In this document: in pieces, positions 51,167-59,820 of the stretch
Numbering within the stretch: the stretch's first letter is position 1
Layout: every line of letters begins with the position of its first letter
Assembly: GCA_014800535.1 (NCBI GenBank)
Contig: JAAVFW010000008.1
Location: 1 to 63,513 of the forward strand
Reading direction: 5' to 3'
Length of the DNA stretch: 63,513 nt
From: Bacteroidales bacterium
Lineage (GTDB): Bacteria > Bacteroidota > Bacteroidia > Bacteroidales > Muribaculaceae
Position numbers and translations under genes: made by a program
Notes under the pieces: model-generated
Database searches by the model: none
Told to the model about the DNA's origin: nothing
The model's input: only the letters and a program-made list of their open reading frames with translations

Positions 51167-52399
51167 CTAATTTTGTGTTGCAATAGGCTTATGGTGCTTC
51201 TTTTTACCGAGATGCTTTATCCAGATATAGTAGCCGGTAAGCGGAAGAGAGGCACCAAGAAGTGCACTTAAGAACCAGAGGATTCGTGTCAGCAATCCAC
51301 CCCAACTTCCGGTGTGCACGGCATATATCCAACCGCGGAGTTTGTCGGCACCTTCGGAATCGGCATATTTTGAAACAGAAGAGATTTCGCCCGATCTGCG
51401 ATTAAACTCATATTTGTCGGCGGCACGTCCGTTGCCCGTAACGCCTAACGAGACAGATGCAGTCTCAGCACCGACAGTAATTTGAGGAGATTCGGGGTTT
51501 TGTGCTCTCAATTCATTGTAAACCTGCTGCCATCGTCCGAACTCTGAATGATGACGACGGCCTCCACCTCGTCTCTCTCCATTCTCTCCACGGTGGTCTC
51601 TCCGATTATTGTCGTGACCATGTCTTCCCCTATCGCCCCTCTCGCGACCTTCCTTGCCATGACGATTTTCTGAGGATTTCTCATTACCTGATCCCTCTAA
51701 ATTTCGAGGTGTGTATTCAACACCGCATACGGCATAAAATGCCGAGCGATACCAATTGAATGACCAAGTGAGTCCCGTCAAAGACATTGCGAGAACAAAG
51801 ATGAGGGCATACATGCCTCCTGCCACATGAAGTCCTTTCCAAAAACCTCGCCACCCATCTCTAAATGAAATTGATATGCTCCGACGGAAATTCTTGCGTG
51901 CGCGAGGCAACCAGATAATTACTCCTGTTATGAGAGCAATCACAAAGATAAGTGTGGAAATACCAACAAGCAGTTTTCCGACTTTCACGCCTTCCCCATG
52001 AGGATTGGCACTGTCAAGAAGCCAACGATGGAGCTTAAACATCGTCGAGAAAAAACCAATCCTCTCATATTTACCTGTGATCTGACCGGAATACTGATCT
52101 ATAAACAATGACGCTCTGCGGGGTTTTGAAAGATTAACCTGATAGGTTCTCTCTTTGTCAGAAAAAACTGTCACCCCTTTTATTGCGACAGAATCCGGCA
52201 ACGTGGCTTTTACAGTTTCCATTAGTTCATCCATCGGAAGCGGTTGCCCTTCCGACGAACTCACATAGTAAACATCGCTTTTTACGCTGCGTGTTATTTC
52301 AGGCTCAAAAATAAGCATTGCTCCTGAAAAACATATCAGAGTTATGATTATTCCGAACGGTACGGAGAGCCAAAGATGCAATTTACGAAATATTTTCAT
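51167..52399 (-). CDS. xusC: PepSY-domain inner-membrane protein (XusC-like)
   Basis: A 410-residue protein with four transmembrane helices: LWLSVPFGIIITLICFSGAM near the start, LLVGISTLIFVIALITGVII, ALIFVLAMSLTGLTWSFNW, and ILWFLSALLGASLPLTGYYI. PepSY-type extracytoplasmic segments flank them. A His/Arg/Gly/Asp-rich insert (about 245-285: GRERGDRGRHGHDNNRRDHR) could bind metal. In Bacteroides thetaiotaomicron, XusC-type proteins are the inner-membrane component of xenosiderophore use, possibly reducing the iron. Third gene of the operon, 6 bp after the lipoprotein gene. Confidence 0.82.
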   Translation of the reverse strand: MKIFRKLHLWLSVPFGIIITLICFSGAMLIFEPEITRSVKSDVYYVSSSEGQPLPMDELMETVKATLPDSVAIKGVTVFSDKERTYQVNLSKPRRASLFIDQYSGQITGKYERIGFFSTMFKLHRWLLDSANPHGEGVKVGKLLVGISTLIFVIALITGVIIWLPRARKNFRRSISISFRDGWRGFWKGLHVAGGMYALIFVLAMSLTGLTWSFNWYRSAFYAVCGVEYTPRNLEGSGNEKSSENRHGKEGRERGDRGRHGHDNNRRDHRGENGERRGGGRRHHSEFGRWQQVYNELRAQNPESPQITVGAETASVSLGVTGNGRAADKYEFNRRSGEISSVSKYADSEGADKLRGWIYAVHTGSWGGLLTRILWFLSALLGASLPLTGYYIWIKHLGKKKHHKPIATQN

Positions 52400-52405
52400 A
52401 GCTCT

Positions 52406-53803
52406 TTATTTTACAGGTTTGAGATAACCAAAGCCGGTTATGTCAGATGCTCCCTCAATGACTACACCCTTGCTTGCCTGTGCTGTCGCAGGATTTATGC
52501 GATAGATAGTCGGATAACCATCCTCTACATTTACAGGTATATATACATTCCCATTTTGAGTGAATACGGTTTTACCCAACGATGTTATATTCGACGGCAG
52601 CCCCTTGACGTATGTCAGCTTCTTTGAAGTCGCGTCAAAGATTGCCAGGTCAGTTCCGGCAAACCCGCTCTGTGAAAGAGGACGGTCATACATAACCATA
52701 AGGAAATAGTTGCCACCTGCGGGCCAGCAACGCATAAATGATTTGCCGTCAGCCTGCGCCTCAATGTCGAAATAGTAATCGTCAAACTTCTTTGTGCCGG
52801 CAGGTATGCGGCAAACACCGGCATTCAGTGTAGTTTTCTGAAGAGGGTCGGTCATAGTTTTGGCGTAAGAAGGAGAGAAAACGTAGATATCACCATTTTC
52901 AGCTGCCCAGATAGTCTGATAATACTGCGAACGATAACGTCCTGAAGGAGTACTTATACGATCGGTTTTCACAAGTGTGGGATTGAGAAAATCGTCGTTA
53001 TCATAAATAGCCACCCAACATTCGTCAGGATACTGCGTGCCGACAAGTTCACCGGCTTTATACGCGCCTGACCCGGAGCCTCCGGCCTCGGTATGCACCA
53101 GGTGTTCAAATCCCTTGCGAATCCATCTGCCGTTGTCGAACGCTGCACCATACTGGCTCAACCCCATCGGAACAACCCCGCAATAAAGATATGAGCCGCT
53201 TTGTTCGGCGCCTGCGAGTGTGACATACTCACCGTTGCCAAGGAAATTCTCCATCAGATACTGATGTTCGGAAGTCGCATGATTGGTAGTGGAGGTTTCA
53301 TTTACAACATCAAGGTAGGTCACATTCAGCATTTTGGCATGATAGCCGTTGCCGTCAACAACATCGGTAGATTCCCCTGTCGCCATGGTCAGAATGTCAT
53401 TGTCGTATGCACCGTATGATGAGAAACGGCTGATAAGGTATTCTTTCCCCCTTGCTTCCATTTCTCCGTTTTCACCAAGGATATAGCTACGGGTTGTTCC
53501 GGCATTCCCCTGATTATATGTAAGGGCATAGAGATAATTCTTGTGGAACACCCATTGTGTCGCTCCGTCGTTGAGCAATCCATTTTTCACCGGAGAGAGT
53601 GTGCCTTCGTCAAGTGATTCACCGGTCAACAAGACGTAGGATGTTGCGTTTGACCCCTGAACGGTTGTCGCAAACACAAATTTCCCTTTACTCTCAATGT
53701 CATTCTCACCTCCAGTCTTGGGTTCATCGGAGTTAGAACAGGACACCAATGCCATCGGCATCATTAGCGCACCCAATGCGCCAAACAGAATTTTCTTCTT
53801 CAT
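52406..53803 (-). CDS. xusB: DUF4374 siderophore-binding lipoprotein (XusB-like)
   Basis: 465 residues from MKKKILFGALGALMMPMALV; the lipobox ALVSC predicts a lipoprotein. The mature part is a beta-propeller-like DUF4374 domain with Trp/Tyr-rich strands (GRYRSQYYQTIWAAENGDIY, RCWPAGGNYFLMVMYDRPLS). XusB of B. thetaiotaomicron, a member of this family, is a surface lipoprotein that captures enterobacterial catecholate siderophores and passes them to XusA. Context with a TonB receptor and PepSY protein is the same here. Confidence 0.85.
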   Translation of the reverse strand: MKKKILFGALGALMMPMALVSCSNSDEPKTGGENDIESKGKFVFATTVQGSNATSYVLLTGESLDEGTLSPVKNGLLNDGATQWVFHKNYLYALTYNQGNAGTTRSYILGENGEMEARGKEYLISRFSSYGAYDNDILTMATGESTDVVDGNGYHAKMLNVTYLDVVNETSTTNHATSEHQYLMENFLGNGEYVTLAGAEQSGSYLYCGVVPMGLSQYGAAFDNGRWIRKGFEHLVHTEAGGSGSGAYKAGELVGTQYPDECWVAIYDNDDFLNPTLVKTDRISTPSGRYRSQYYQTIWAAENGDIYVFSPSYAKTMTDPLQKTTLNAGVCRIPAGTKKFDDYYFDIEAQADGKSFMRCWPAGGNYFLMVMYDRPLSQSGFAGTDLAIFDATSKKLTYVKGLPSNITSLGKTVFTQNGNVYIPVNVEDGYPTIYRINPATAQASKGVVIEGASDITGFGYLKPVK

Positions 53804-53817
53804 TATCATTTGTTTTA

Positions 53818-56196
53818 TCAGTTGCCAAAATAGATTCTTATCTTACCATAAAATGCTCTGCCCGCCTTCTGAAGGCTAAAGTTGTCATAGAGCCGTTCGT
53901 TGGTGAAATTACGGCACTCGAATGAGAAATTATATCTGCCGTTTTTTATGCTGTAAGATATTGTGAGGTTATGAGAGAATTGGTCGGGCACCATATAGTC
54001 GCTGCCATTTGAGCCTATATTGGAGGCGTAATAACAGAAGCTGTGGGTATATTGGTTGTCGTAAGTCACTGTCAGAACATTACCCTTCTTCCCCAGACCA
54101 TGCCAGTAAAAATTAATATCGGAATCAGCAAACATGTATGGCTGATTAGGCATTCTCTCCCGATATGACACATTAGCCATTGAGCTTCCCATTGCGGTCT
54201 TCATGTTGTCGCGTATATTCATTTGAGTGAAATTTCCTCCAAGACTTACCCATTTCGAGAAGTTGTAACGAGCTGAAACACTGATACCTTTTGTATCCAC
54301 CTTGCCATAATTCACATAAGTAGCGGCAGATTTTCCTCCGCTCAGAGCCAATATATTTCGCTGTATGTAGTCTCTTGTGTCGCGGTAAACGAATCCTGCC
54401 TCAACATAAATGATATTGCTGCCGAAAGTCGCGTTATAACTTAGATTAAGGTTGACATTGTGACTTGATTCCGGTTTCAGCGACATGTCGCCCACTTCAA
54501 GGTCTTCATCGCCAAACATTTCCTCGATAGTTGGCAATCGATAAGCTTTTTCGTATGAGGCTTTAAGCTGAAGTCCTAATGGCATAAACCAGGTTCCTGC
54601 TGCGCCATACCCTAAAGCGTCGACCGAACGGCTACTCTTTATATAGGTATCCTGAGATGCTGTCGTCGCAACCGGACCTGACACATATTGGTGGTATTCC
54701 TTTCCGAATATCGTAAGACTGAATCTTCTTTCAGGAACAAAACGATAAGACACCCCCACGATATTTTTACTCGTAATTTTGCCAATTTCATCTGTGCTCA
54801 CAACCGAGGAAAGCAAATTATCGTTTGAACGATTAAACGCATTGAAGACATTGTTGAACGTAAAGAGATGTTTCGCGCTAAGCCGGTAATCTGCGGTGAA
54901 GGTAGCCGACCAATTATTGTTATTTGCCCGTGAGTTCTGATAAGACTGTTCTCCGGGAGAATTGAGTTTAATGGTTTCTCCACGCCAGTTATATTTAACT
55001 GACGCAGTGTCTACATTCACATTAATATTACGATTATAATTGGCGTTAAATGCCACATCAAGTCCGCGAGTCAGCAGATTGCGTTTCCCATATTCCAACG
55101 CGCCTATCAGGGAATGACCGTGTCGGTGTTTCTGACCATATACAATTTCCTGACGGACACCGGTCTGAATCTCCTTATACATTCGTGAATAGGTTATGCC
55201 TGCCATAAATCTGTCGGCCCACGGTTTATTTATAACCCCTATTCTTCCGATTATCGCCTCGTTATGATAAGTGTCGTTGAACCGACTGACATGTTCAAGT
55301 CTATTCCTGTCAATACCTCCGGTAGCAAAATCCTCGACCGGTGCGTCCACCCAATAGTTATTATCGGAATAATTCTGAAATGCGTTGATTTCATATTTTA
55401 ATCCATTGGCAAGAGTCTGCCCGAAATTGACGTATGTCTTATGTGTGTTGAACGAACCATACGAATAAGACGCATCGAGAAACCATCGGCGTTGACGTTT
55501 CGGTGTGACTATATTAATGACTCCTCCTATCGCATCTGAACCAAACCCGACAGGCACAACTCCTCGATAAACCTCTATATGGTCGGCAAAGTTTACCGGT
55601 ATATTATTTATGTCGAACGAGCTGCCGACACCCTCCTGAGGCACACCGTCAATGAAAACTTTTACATGTTTGCCACTGAAGCCATCCATCGTCACCGCCA
55701 TGTCTGACCCGACTCCCCCACTCTCGCGGATTTTCATTCCCGGAGCCTTTGCGAGTGCCTCGCTAAGTGTTTTAGTTGTGTTTTCCAACTCCTTGGCGTC
55801 GACTGCAGTTGCATTAAAAGCCGAGTTTCTGACCTTGCTTAGAGTGTTGCCGACAACAACAACTTCCGATAACTCAGCCGACGGTCTCAATTTTACAGTA
55901 AGCTTGGTTCTTTCTTTATCTTTTATTGTTATTTTCTGCTCGAGCTTTTCAAATCCGACTGATGAGAATACTATTATATAGTTTCCGGCAGGAGCCTGTA
56001 TGTGATATATCCCTTCATCATTTGTAATCCCGTAATAATTTGTACCTTTTAAATATACGTTTGCATAATCAATCGTTTCCCCTTCGGTCGATAGTACCTT
56101 TCCGGAAATCATACCGGCAACGTCTCTTGCAAGCAGATTGAATGATAGAAAACAGACTGCAAATACTGTCAATATGTATTTTTTGGGCAATGCCAT
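53818..56196 (-). CDS. xusA: TonB-dependent siderophore receptor (XusA-like)
   Basis: A 792-residue outer-membrane receptor. Signal peptide, then a carboxypeptidase-regulatory-like domain (VAGMISGKVLSTEGETIDYA, about 26-110), a plug domain (KAPGMKIRESGGVGSDMAVT then VEVYR-type end, IEVYRGVVPVGFGSDAIGGV) and a 22-strand-type barrel ending in a terminal aromatic-rich strand (GRAFYGKIRIYFGN). The downstream DUF4374 lipoprotein and PepSY gene identify it as the receptor of a xenosiderophore system rather than a glycan SusC. A start in the 319-bp gap before the flavin reductase is AT-rich. Confidence 0.85.
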   Translation of the reverse strand: MALPKKYILTVFAVCFLSFNLLARDVAGMISGKVLSTEGETIDYANVYLKGTNYYGITNDEGIYHIQAPAGNYIIVFSSVGFEKLEQKITIKDKERTKLTVKLRPSAELSEVVVVGNTLSKVRNSAFNATAVDAKELENTTKTLSEALAKAPGMKIRESGGVGSDMAVTMDGFSGKHVKVFIDGVPQEGVGSSFDINNIPVNFADHIEVYRGVVPVGFGSDAIGGVINIVTPKRQRRWFLDASYSYGSFNTHKTYVNFGQTLANGLKYEINAFQNYSDNNYWVDAPVEDFATGGIDRNRLEHVSRFNDTYHNEAIIGRIGVINKPWADRFMAGITYSRMYKEIQTGVRQEIVYGQKHRHGHSLIGALEYGKRNLLTRGLDVAFNANYNRNINVNVDTASVKYNWRGETIKLNSPGEQSYQNSRANNNNWSATFTADYRLSAKHLFTFNNVFNAFNRSNDNLLSSVVSTDEIGKITSKNIVGVSYRFVPERRFSLTIFGKEYHQYVSGPVATTASQDTYIKSSRSVDALGYGAAGTWFMPLGLQLKASYEKAYRLPTIEEMFGDEDLEVGDMSLKPESSHNVNLNLSYNATFGSNIIYVEAGFVYRDTRDYIQRNILALSGGKSAATYVNYGKVDTKGISVSARYNFSKWVSLGGNFTQMNIRDNMKTAMGSSMANVSYRERMPNQPYMFADSDINFYWHGLGKKGNVLTVTYDNQYTHSFCYYASNIGSNGSDYMVPDQFSHNLTISYSIKNGRYNFSFECRNFTNERLYDNFSLQKAGRAFYGKIRIYFGN

Positions 56197-56515
56197 ATTT
56201 ATTACTTAATTTTTTATGCAAAGTTCGGCACTTTATTTCTTTCAAAAAATACCAAAAAATCAGTAACACACGAATATATGATTAATTATCAATTAATTAT
56301 ATGTTACATTTTCATTATGCAAAAATGGCTAAATACATATTTGTAATGGTAAAAGTGACTACCATTTTCATGAAAAATTTAATGTCACTCACTAAAAATG
56401 ACTATTGTAATACCTTTCTTTAGTTACCTGCAACTGGTAAATGTGGCACGAAAAAAAAGTATCACCGGTGAGCCATAACTGAAACATCTTTGTTATAAAT
56501 ACAAAAGTAAGGATT
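56197..56515. other. Divergent AT-rich intergenic region
   Basis: 319 bp without an ORF between the receptor gene and the flavin reductase gene. It must hold both promoters; minus-strand CTTTTGTA-type and CTTTGC motifs occur but none is a clean match, and I see no distinct operator. Confidence 0.5.
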
Positions 56516-57079
56516 ATGCAAAATTTCAAACCAAAAGCGTGGCTGCTTCCTCAGCCTGTACTCATCATCGGAACATATAATGCCGATGGCACTCCCAATG
56601 CAATGAACGCTGCATGGGGCGGACAATGGGATATGAATGAAATAATGATTTCAATGGGCTCGCATGCCACAACGGAAAACCTTAACCGCAACGGCGAATT
56701 TACTGTTGCCTTCGCAACTGTTGACACTCTTACTCCCTCCGACTATGTTGGCATAGTAAGCGGCAAGACTCATCCCGACAAAATAAAGAACACAGGATGG
56801 AAGTCTGAAAAGGCTGAAAGAGTAAATGCCCCGGTATTCGACTGCTTCCCTATGACAATGGAATGTCGCATCAAGGAGAAACTCTATGAATCAAAAACGG
56901 GATATTTTATCGTGGCGGAAATACTCAATATCAAGTGTGATGAAAAGTATCTTGCTGAAGATGGTAAGCCCGATGTTGAGAAAATGAAGCTCATAACCTT
57001 CGACCCTATCCACAACGGTTATATCGCACTCGGAGAAAAAGTTGGAAACGCTTTCTCCGATGGTAAAGCTCTTAAATAA
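56516..57079 (+). CDS. Flavin reductase family (FMN-binding) protein
   Basis: A 187-residue flavoredoxin/flavin-reductase-like domain protein: LPQPVLIIGTYNADGTPNAM (about 12-31) is the FMN-binding start, AAWGGQWDMNEIMISMGSHA follows, and TGYFIVAEILNIKCDE marks the C-terminal strands. Family members bind FMN and transfer electrons from NAD(P)H; the substrate is unknown. Divergent from the siderophore operon, so a link to iron reduction is possible but only contextual. A terminator is found 60 bp after the stop. Confidence 0.85.
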   Translation: MQNFKPKAWLLPQPVLIIGTYNADGTPNAMNAAWGGQWDMNEIMISMGSHATTENLNRNGEFTVAFATVDTLTPSDYVGIVSGKTHPDKIKNTGWKSEKAERVNAPVFDCFPMTMECRIKEKLYESKTGYFIVAEILNIKCDEKYLAEDGKPDVEKMKLITFDPIHNGYIALGEKVGNAFSDGKALK

Positions 57080-57137
57080 GGAAGCGTCGATAATCAGTAA
57101 GCAATCGATGCCGGTCTTAGCAAGACCATATATAAGA

Positions 57138-57172
57138 ACATCCGATTTTTGCTATTAAATGGCAAAAATCGG
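57138..57172 (+). terminator. Rho-independent terminator
   Basis: ATCCGATTTTTGC and GCAAAAATCGGAT, 9-nt loop, followed by AATTTTTT. Confidence 0.85.
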
Positions 57173-57378
57173 ATAATTTTTTACTATCAACGCGACTTGG
57201 GATATGCTGTTTCCGTGTGTGTGTCGGATCTTACCAACTTGATTATTTCTGACTCCTTATCCAACATATAAGAAGACACCATGTCATTTAGTAAAAGAAT
57301 ACAAAATCTGTTCAAAAAATAATTCATCTGCCGCAATATGGCATAGTCTCCATATAATTTTGCAAAAAATGAAAAGAC

Positions 57379-57522
57379 ATGCTGATAGAACTTCAAAAAA
57401 GAAAATGCCTGCGATGCGGACATCTGTTCACTCACGGACTTGGCGGAGTCGTGCTGACTCTCTTTCCGAAATGCCCATTGTGTGGCTCTCGTTTCACAAT
57501 TAAATTAAAAAGGAAAATCTGA
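57379..57522 (+). CDS. 47-residue double-CXXC zinc-ribbon micro-protein
   Basis: An ATG at 57379 opens a 47-residue frame with KCLRCGHLF and, 22 residues later, KCPLCGSRF, ending in a basic tail (KLKRKI). Two CXXC knuckles with conserved spacing and hydrophobic residues between them (GVVLTLFP) are hard to get by chance. Likely a small structural zinc ribbon binding nucleic acid or protein. An overlapping minus-strand frame of 82 codons lacks comparable sense. It stands 57 bp before the nuclease toxin gene. Confidence 0.6.
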   Translation: MLIELQKRKCLRCGHLFTHGLGGVVLTLFPKCPLCGSRFTIKLKRKI

Positions 57523-57539
57523 TTTTCTGATAAATTCAT

Positions 57540-57547
57540 TAACTTTG
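57540..57547 (+). promoter_or_regulatory. -7 promoter element of the toxin/immunity pair
   Basis: TAACTTTG fits TAnnTTTG, 31 bp before the toxin start; no distinct -33 box. Confidence 0.55.
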
Positions 57548-57578
57548 CAATCATATCGCCAACTAACACCTTATAAAA

Positions 57579-58055
57579 ATGGAAAATTATTCCCACCTAC
57601 AGAAGCAGACCGGATGGTCTGACGCCATCTTCAAGGCTATAGGCTCGGAAGAAGAGGCTCTTATATATATGAAAGCCGGGCTCGTGGAGAAAACCGTCAA
57701 TGGCCGGCAGGCTCTGACCAACCCGACAATCGACGGTCAAGCCTTCAACTGCCGCAAGGAGTGGCTAAAAGAGAAACTTGCCGACTACGACAACTGGAAA
57801 GACTGGAACAATGCCGACCTCATGGGCGAAGGATTCCCTCCGCGCGATGAAAACGGCGACCCCTACGAGCTGCATCACATCGGGCAGCGTCAGGACTCCC
57901 CCTTTGCTGAGCTGACCTACTGGCAGCACATGACCGACGGCAACAACGCCATCCTTCATCCCAAACGAGAGAGCGAAATCGACCGTCAGCAATTCGACCG
58001 CGAAAAAGCCGCCCACTGGATGGCACGATTCAATGACTTCAAAGACTGCTACTGA
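57579..58055 (+). CDS. Stand-alone HNH/Endo VII (LHH) nuclease, polymorphic-toxin type
   Basis: A 158-residue protein. The N-terminal half (TGWSDAIFKAIGSEEEALIY, then MKAGLVEKTVNGRQALTNPT) and the C-terminal half GEGFPPRDENGDPYELHHIG continuing QRQDSPFAELT with the Leu-His-His nuclease motif (about 105-108) reproduce the toxin tips of long secreted polymorphic toxins. The delivery domain is missing, so this is either a cassette for recombination onto a carrier or an intracellular toxin. The following gene starts 1 bp after the stop and is the probable immunity gene. Confidence 0.8.
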   Translation: MENYSHLQKQTGWSDAIFKAIGSEEEALIYMKAGLVEKTVNGRQALTNPTIDGQAFNCRKEWLKEKLADYDNWKDWNNADLMGEGFPPRDENGDPYELHHIGQRQDSPFAELTYWQHMTDGNNAILHPKRESEIDRQQFDREKAAHWMARFNDFKDCY

Positions 58056-58056
58056 T

Positions 58057-59043
58057 ATGAATATTACAAAAGAAAACTTTAACCAATATGTTGCCATCGC
58101 TATTGATTTAGCAGCGGCAGAACTCTACGAAGAATCCTCTAAAATTGCTTTTAATGCCTTTAATGCTTGGGCTAGTTGGGCATCAGAAGAAGAAAGTGAA
58201 GAAGCACTGACCGAACTCCACTCTTCCGAGGCGGTGAGAATATTGACATATTCGCAATGGCGCGAAGCTGAGCGTTTGGAAGACTACGCAATGCTTGCTG
58301 AAATCCTCAACCATAATAATTATTGGTCAGATGAATTTATTGGGAATCTGAACGATACCTATACGGCTGCATGGATTCTTAGAGAAAAAGCTGTGGCATA
58401 TCGTATGCTTGCCCTGAATTGGGCAACCGATCAACTGTATGACATCTATATGGATTACGCTCAGTCATACATGTTGACTGCCATAGACATATACGAAGAG
58501 ATTGCTGCATCGGAAAATGACGCAGATGTCGCTGAAATATGCACTGATTGTAAAATAGACCTAGCAATCATACGTCGTGGCATAAGCAACCGACTTGCCC
58601 GCATGACAGCAATACAACTCTTCAGCCAAAATCTGACAGATGAGCAGAAAGAGAGGGTGATGGACGTTTATCAGCAGTCAACCGATGTGATTTTCGACGA
58701 CTACTTTTCAAAAAAAGGTATTGCAGTCGTGCAACATAGTGAAGTCGAAGATGATAATGTTAAAGAAGACATTATCAATCATCTACTTGAAAGATATTCA
58801 GAACCGTGCAATGATGATCTGTATTGGTGGACTTTCACACATAAGAACTCTCCCGATGAACGCAAGAAGATCCGCTTTGTCGAGCAAATCGAAGATGCAG
58901 CCGATAATGACTTCGACGACATACCCTGGGTCTTTACTCTTGACCGCTACCCATTTGACATTGAATTTGACGATAATCAAGAACCGAGTGTCGGTGTTTA
59001 CGAAATAGACTCACAGGACACTGGTAAGTATCATAAGATATAA
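58057..59043 (+). CDS. Probable immunity protein of the HNH toxin
   Basis: 328 residues from the ATG at 58057, one base after the toxin stop; a start 24 bp earlier would overlap the toxin. The protein is strongly acidic and helical in its first two thirds (FNAWASWASEEESEEALTEL, YMDYAQSYMLTAIDIYEEI), followed by an acidic domain (DDNVKEDIINHLLERYSEPC, DNDFDDIPWVFTLDRYPFD). No family recognised. The size is larger than most immunity proteins; the assignment rests on position and acidity. A strong terminator follows. Confidence 0.6.
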   Translation: MNITKENFNQYVAIAIDLAAAELYEESSKIAFNAFNAWASWASEEESEEALTELHSSEAVRILTYSQWREAERLEDYAMLAEILNHNNYWSDEFIGNLNDTYTAAWILREKAVAYRMLALNWATDQLYDIYMDYAQSYMLTAIDIYEEIAASENDADVAEICTDCKIDLAIIRRGISNRLARMTAIQLFSQNLTDEQKERVMDVYQQSTDVIFDDYFSKKGIAVVQHSEVEDDNVKEDIINHLLERYSEPCNDDLYWWTFTHKNSPDERKKIRFVEQIEDAADNDFDDIPWVFTLDRYPFDIEFDDNQEPSVGVYEIDSQDTGKYHKI

Positions 59044-59061
59044 GCATCCAAACCGAATCCC

Positions 59062-59097
59062 TGTGCGACACTTTTCCTGAAGTGTCGCACATTTTTT
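59062..59097 (+). terminator. Rho-independent terminator
   Basis: Perfect 12-bp stem TGTGCGACACTT/AAGTGTCGCACA, 6-nt loop, then six T. Confidence 0.92.
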
Positions 59098-59236
59098 ATT
59101 TACTCTGTCGCCATCTGGCAGAGTGCGTAATTACCTTTGCAGCATCAAAAGGACTTGAGGAGTTCTACGTCTTGAATCGACTATATGTTAAAATTTATGT
59201 TGTAAAACATATTTTTATTAAATAAATAGTTGTCAG

Positions 59237-59435
59237 GAAATAGGGCATCCTTTAGAAAATTTTATTAACTTTGCATTTGATTGAGAGGGTTATTGCAACC
59301 CTACGGTCGCAATCCGACAGAGGTTGGAGCGAATAATCTCAATCGCGCCAAAGGCAATTTGCCTGATGTTCCGTATATCTAAATCGCCAAATTAAGAATA
59401 TATGAGGGAACAACGGTGAAGGATGCCCATTTCCG
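59237..59435. repeat. Inverted repeat flanking a promoter
   Basis: GGAAATAGGGCATCCTT (59237-59253) and AAGGATGCCCATTTCC (59420-59435) are complementary over 16 positions with one extra base in the left arm. The TAACTTTG element lies between them. Confidence 0.6.
59267..59274 (+). promoter_or_regulatory. -7 promoter element of the structured RNA
   Basis: TAACTTTG fits TAnnTTTG; the first paired arm of the RNA begins 7 nt later, about where transcription would start. Confidence 0.6.
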
Positions 59436-59584
59436 GCAACGCTTTGACAAGGCGTTTTTTACGTCATCGTCATATCCGTACCGGACGTGGGGTGACGTAT
59501 TCTTCAAGTTCTCTCATAAGGTGTTTGGCGATACCTGATATACAAGGACGTGGAGCAAAGAAGCCTCACGTCTTTGGCGTTTTT
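59281..59584 (+). ncRNA. Candidate ~300-nt structured RNA, family not recognised
   Basis: No convincing ORF here, but nested complementary arms: ATTGAGA/TCTCAAT (59281/59338) enclosing GGGTT/AACCC and GTCG/CGAC hairpins; then CGCCAAAG/CTTTGGCG (59347/59572), TATATC/GATATA (59375/59537), TCGCCAAA/TTTGGCGA (59385/59524), TGAGGGAAC/GTTCTCTCA (59404/59508), AACGC/GCGTT (59439/59453) and TACGTCA/TGACGTA (59460/59493) enclosing TCCG/CGGA. The 3' arm at 59572 is followed by TTTTT; a second possible terminator is at 59439-59460. The order of arms is properly nested, like one large branched RNA. It is not RNase P, tmRNA or SRP by any motif I know. Confidence 0.6.
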
Positions 59585-59649
59585 ATAATCATACCAATTA
59601 AGACTGTCTGTGAGGCAACTGTCGCTAAATACTCTTAAATTTTATTCAT

Positions 59650-59820
59650 ATGATACGATGTCCGAAACCGGGAGAACCCAACCCGCTTGATACGATAATC
59701 AAAGGCCCGAGACTGCCGAAACCAGACTACAATCCGCTTCCTCCTATATTCCAAGGGCCAAAACCTAAACCGACTGGAATTGTAGAAACCATTATAAAAA
59801 TCTTAACAGGAAAGAAATGA
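59650..59820 (+). CDS. Pro-rich 56-residue micro-protein
   Basis: ATG at 59650 to TGA at 59820. The sequence is Pro/Lys-rich (IRCPKPGEPNPLDTIIKGPR, LPPIFQGPKPKPTGIVETII). It overlaps the next small ORF by ATGA, which argues for translation of both. No family recognised. Lies 66 bp after the structured RNA. Confidence 0.55.
   Translation: MIRCPKPGEPNPLDTIIKGPRLPKPDYNPLPPIFQGPKPKPTGIVETIIKILTGKK

Noticed and set aside
57187..57435. 82-codon minus-strand frame
   Set aside because: No domain, crosses the plus-strand zinc-ribbon micro-ORF, which makes far better sense.
59281..59584. Structured region as RNase P, tmRNA or SRP RNA
   Set aside because: The hallmark conserved blocks of those RNAs are not present.
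59423..59638. 71-codon plus-strand frame in the structured RNA region
   Set aside because: Poor protein-like composition and it runs through many paired arms; the region reads as RNA, not protein.
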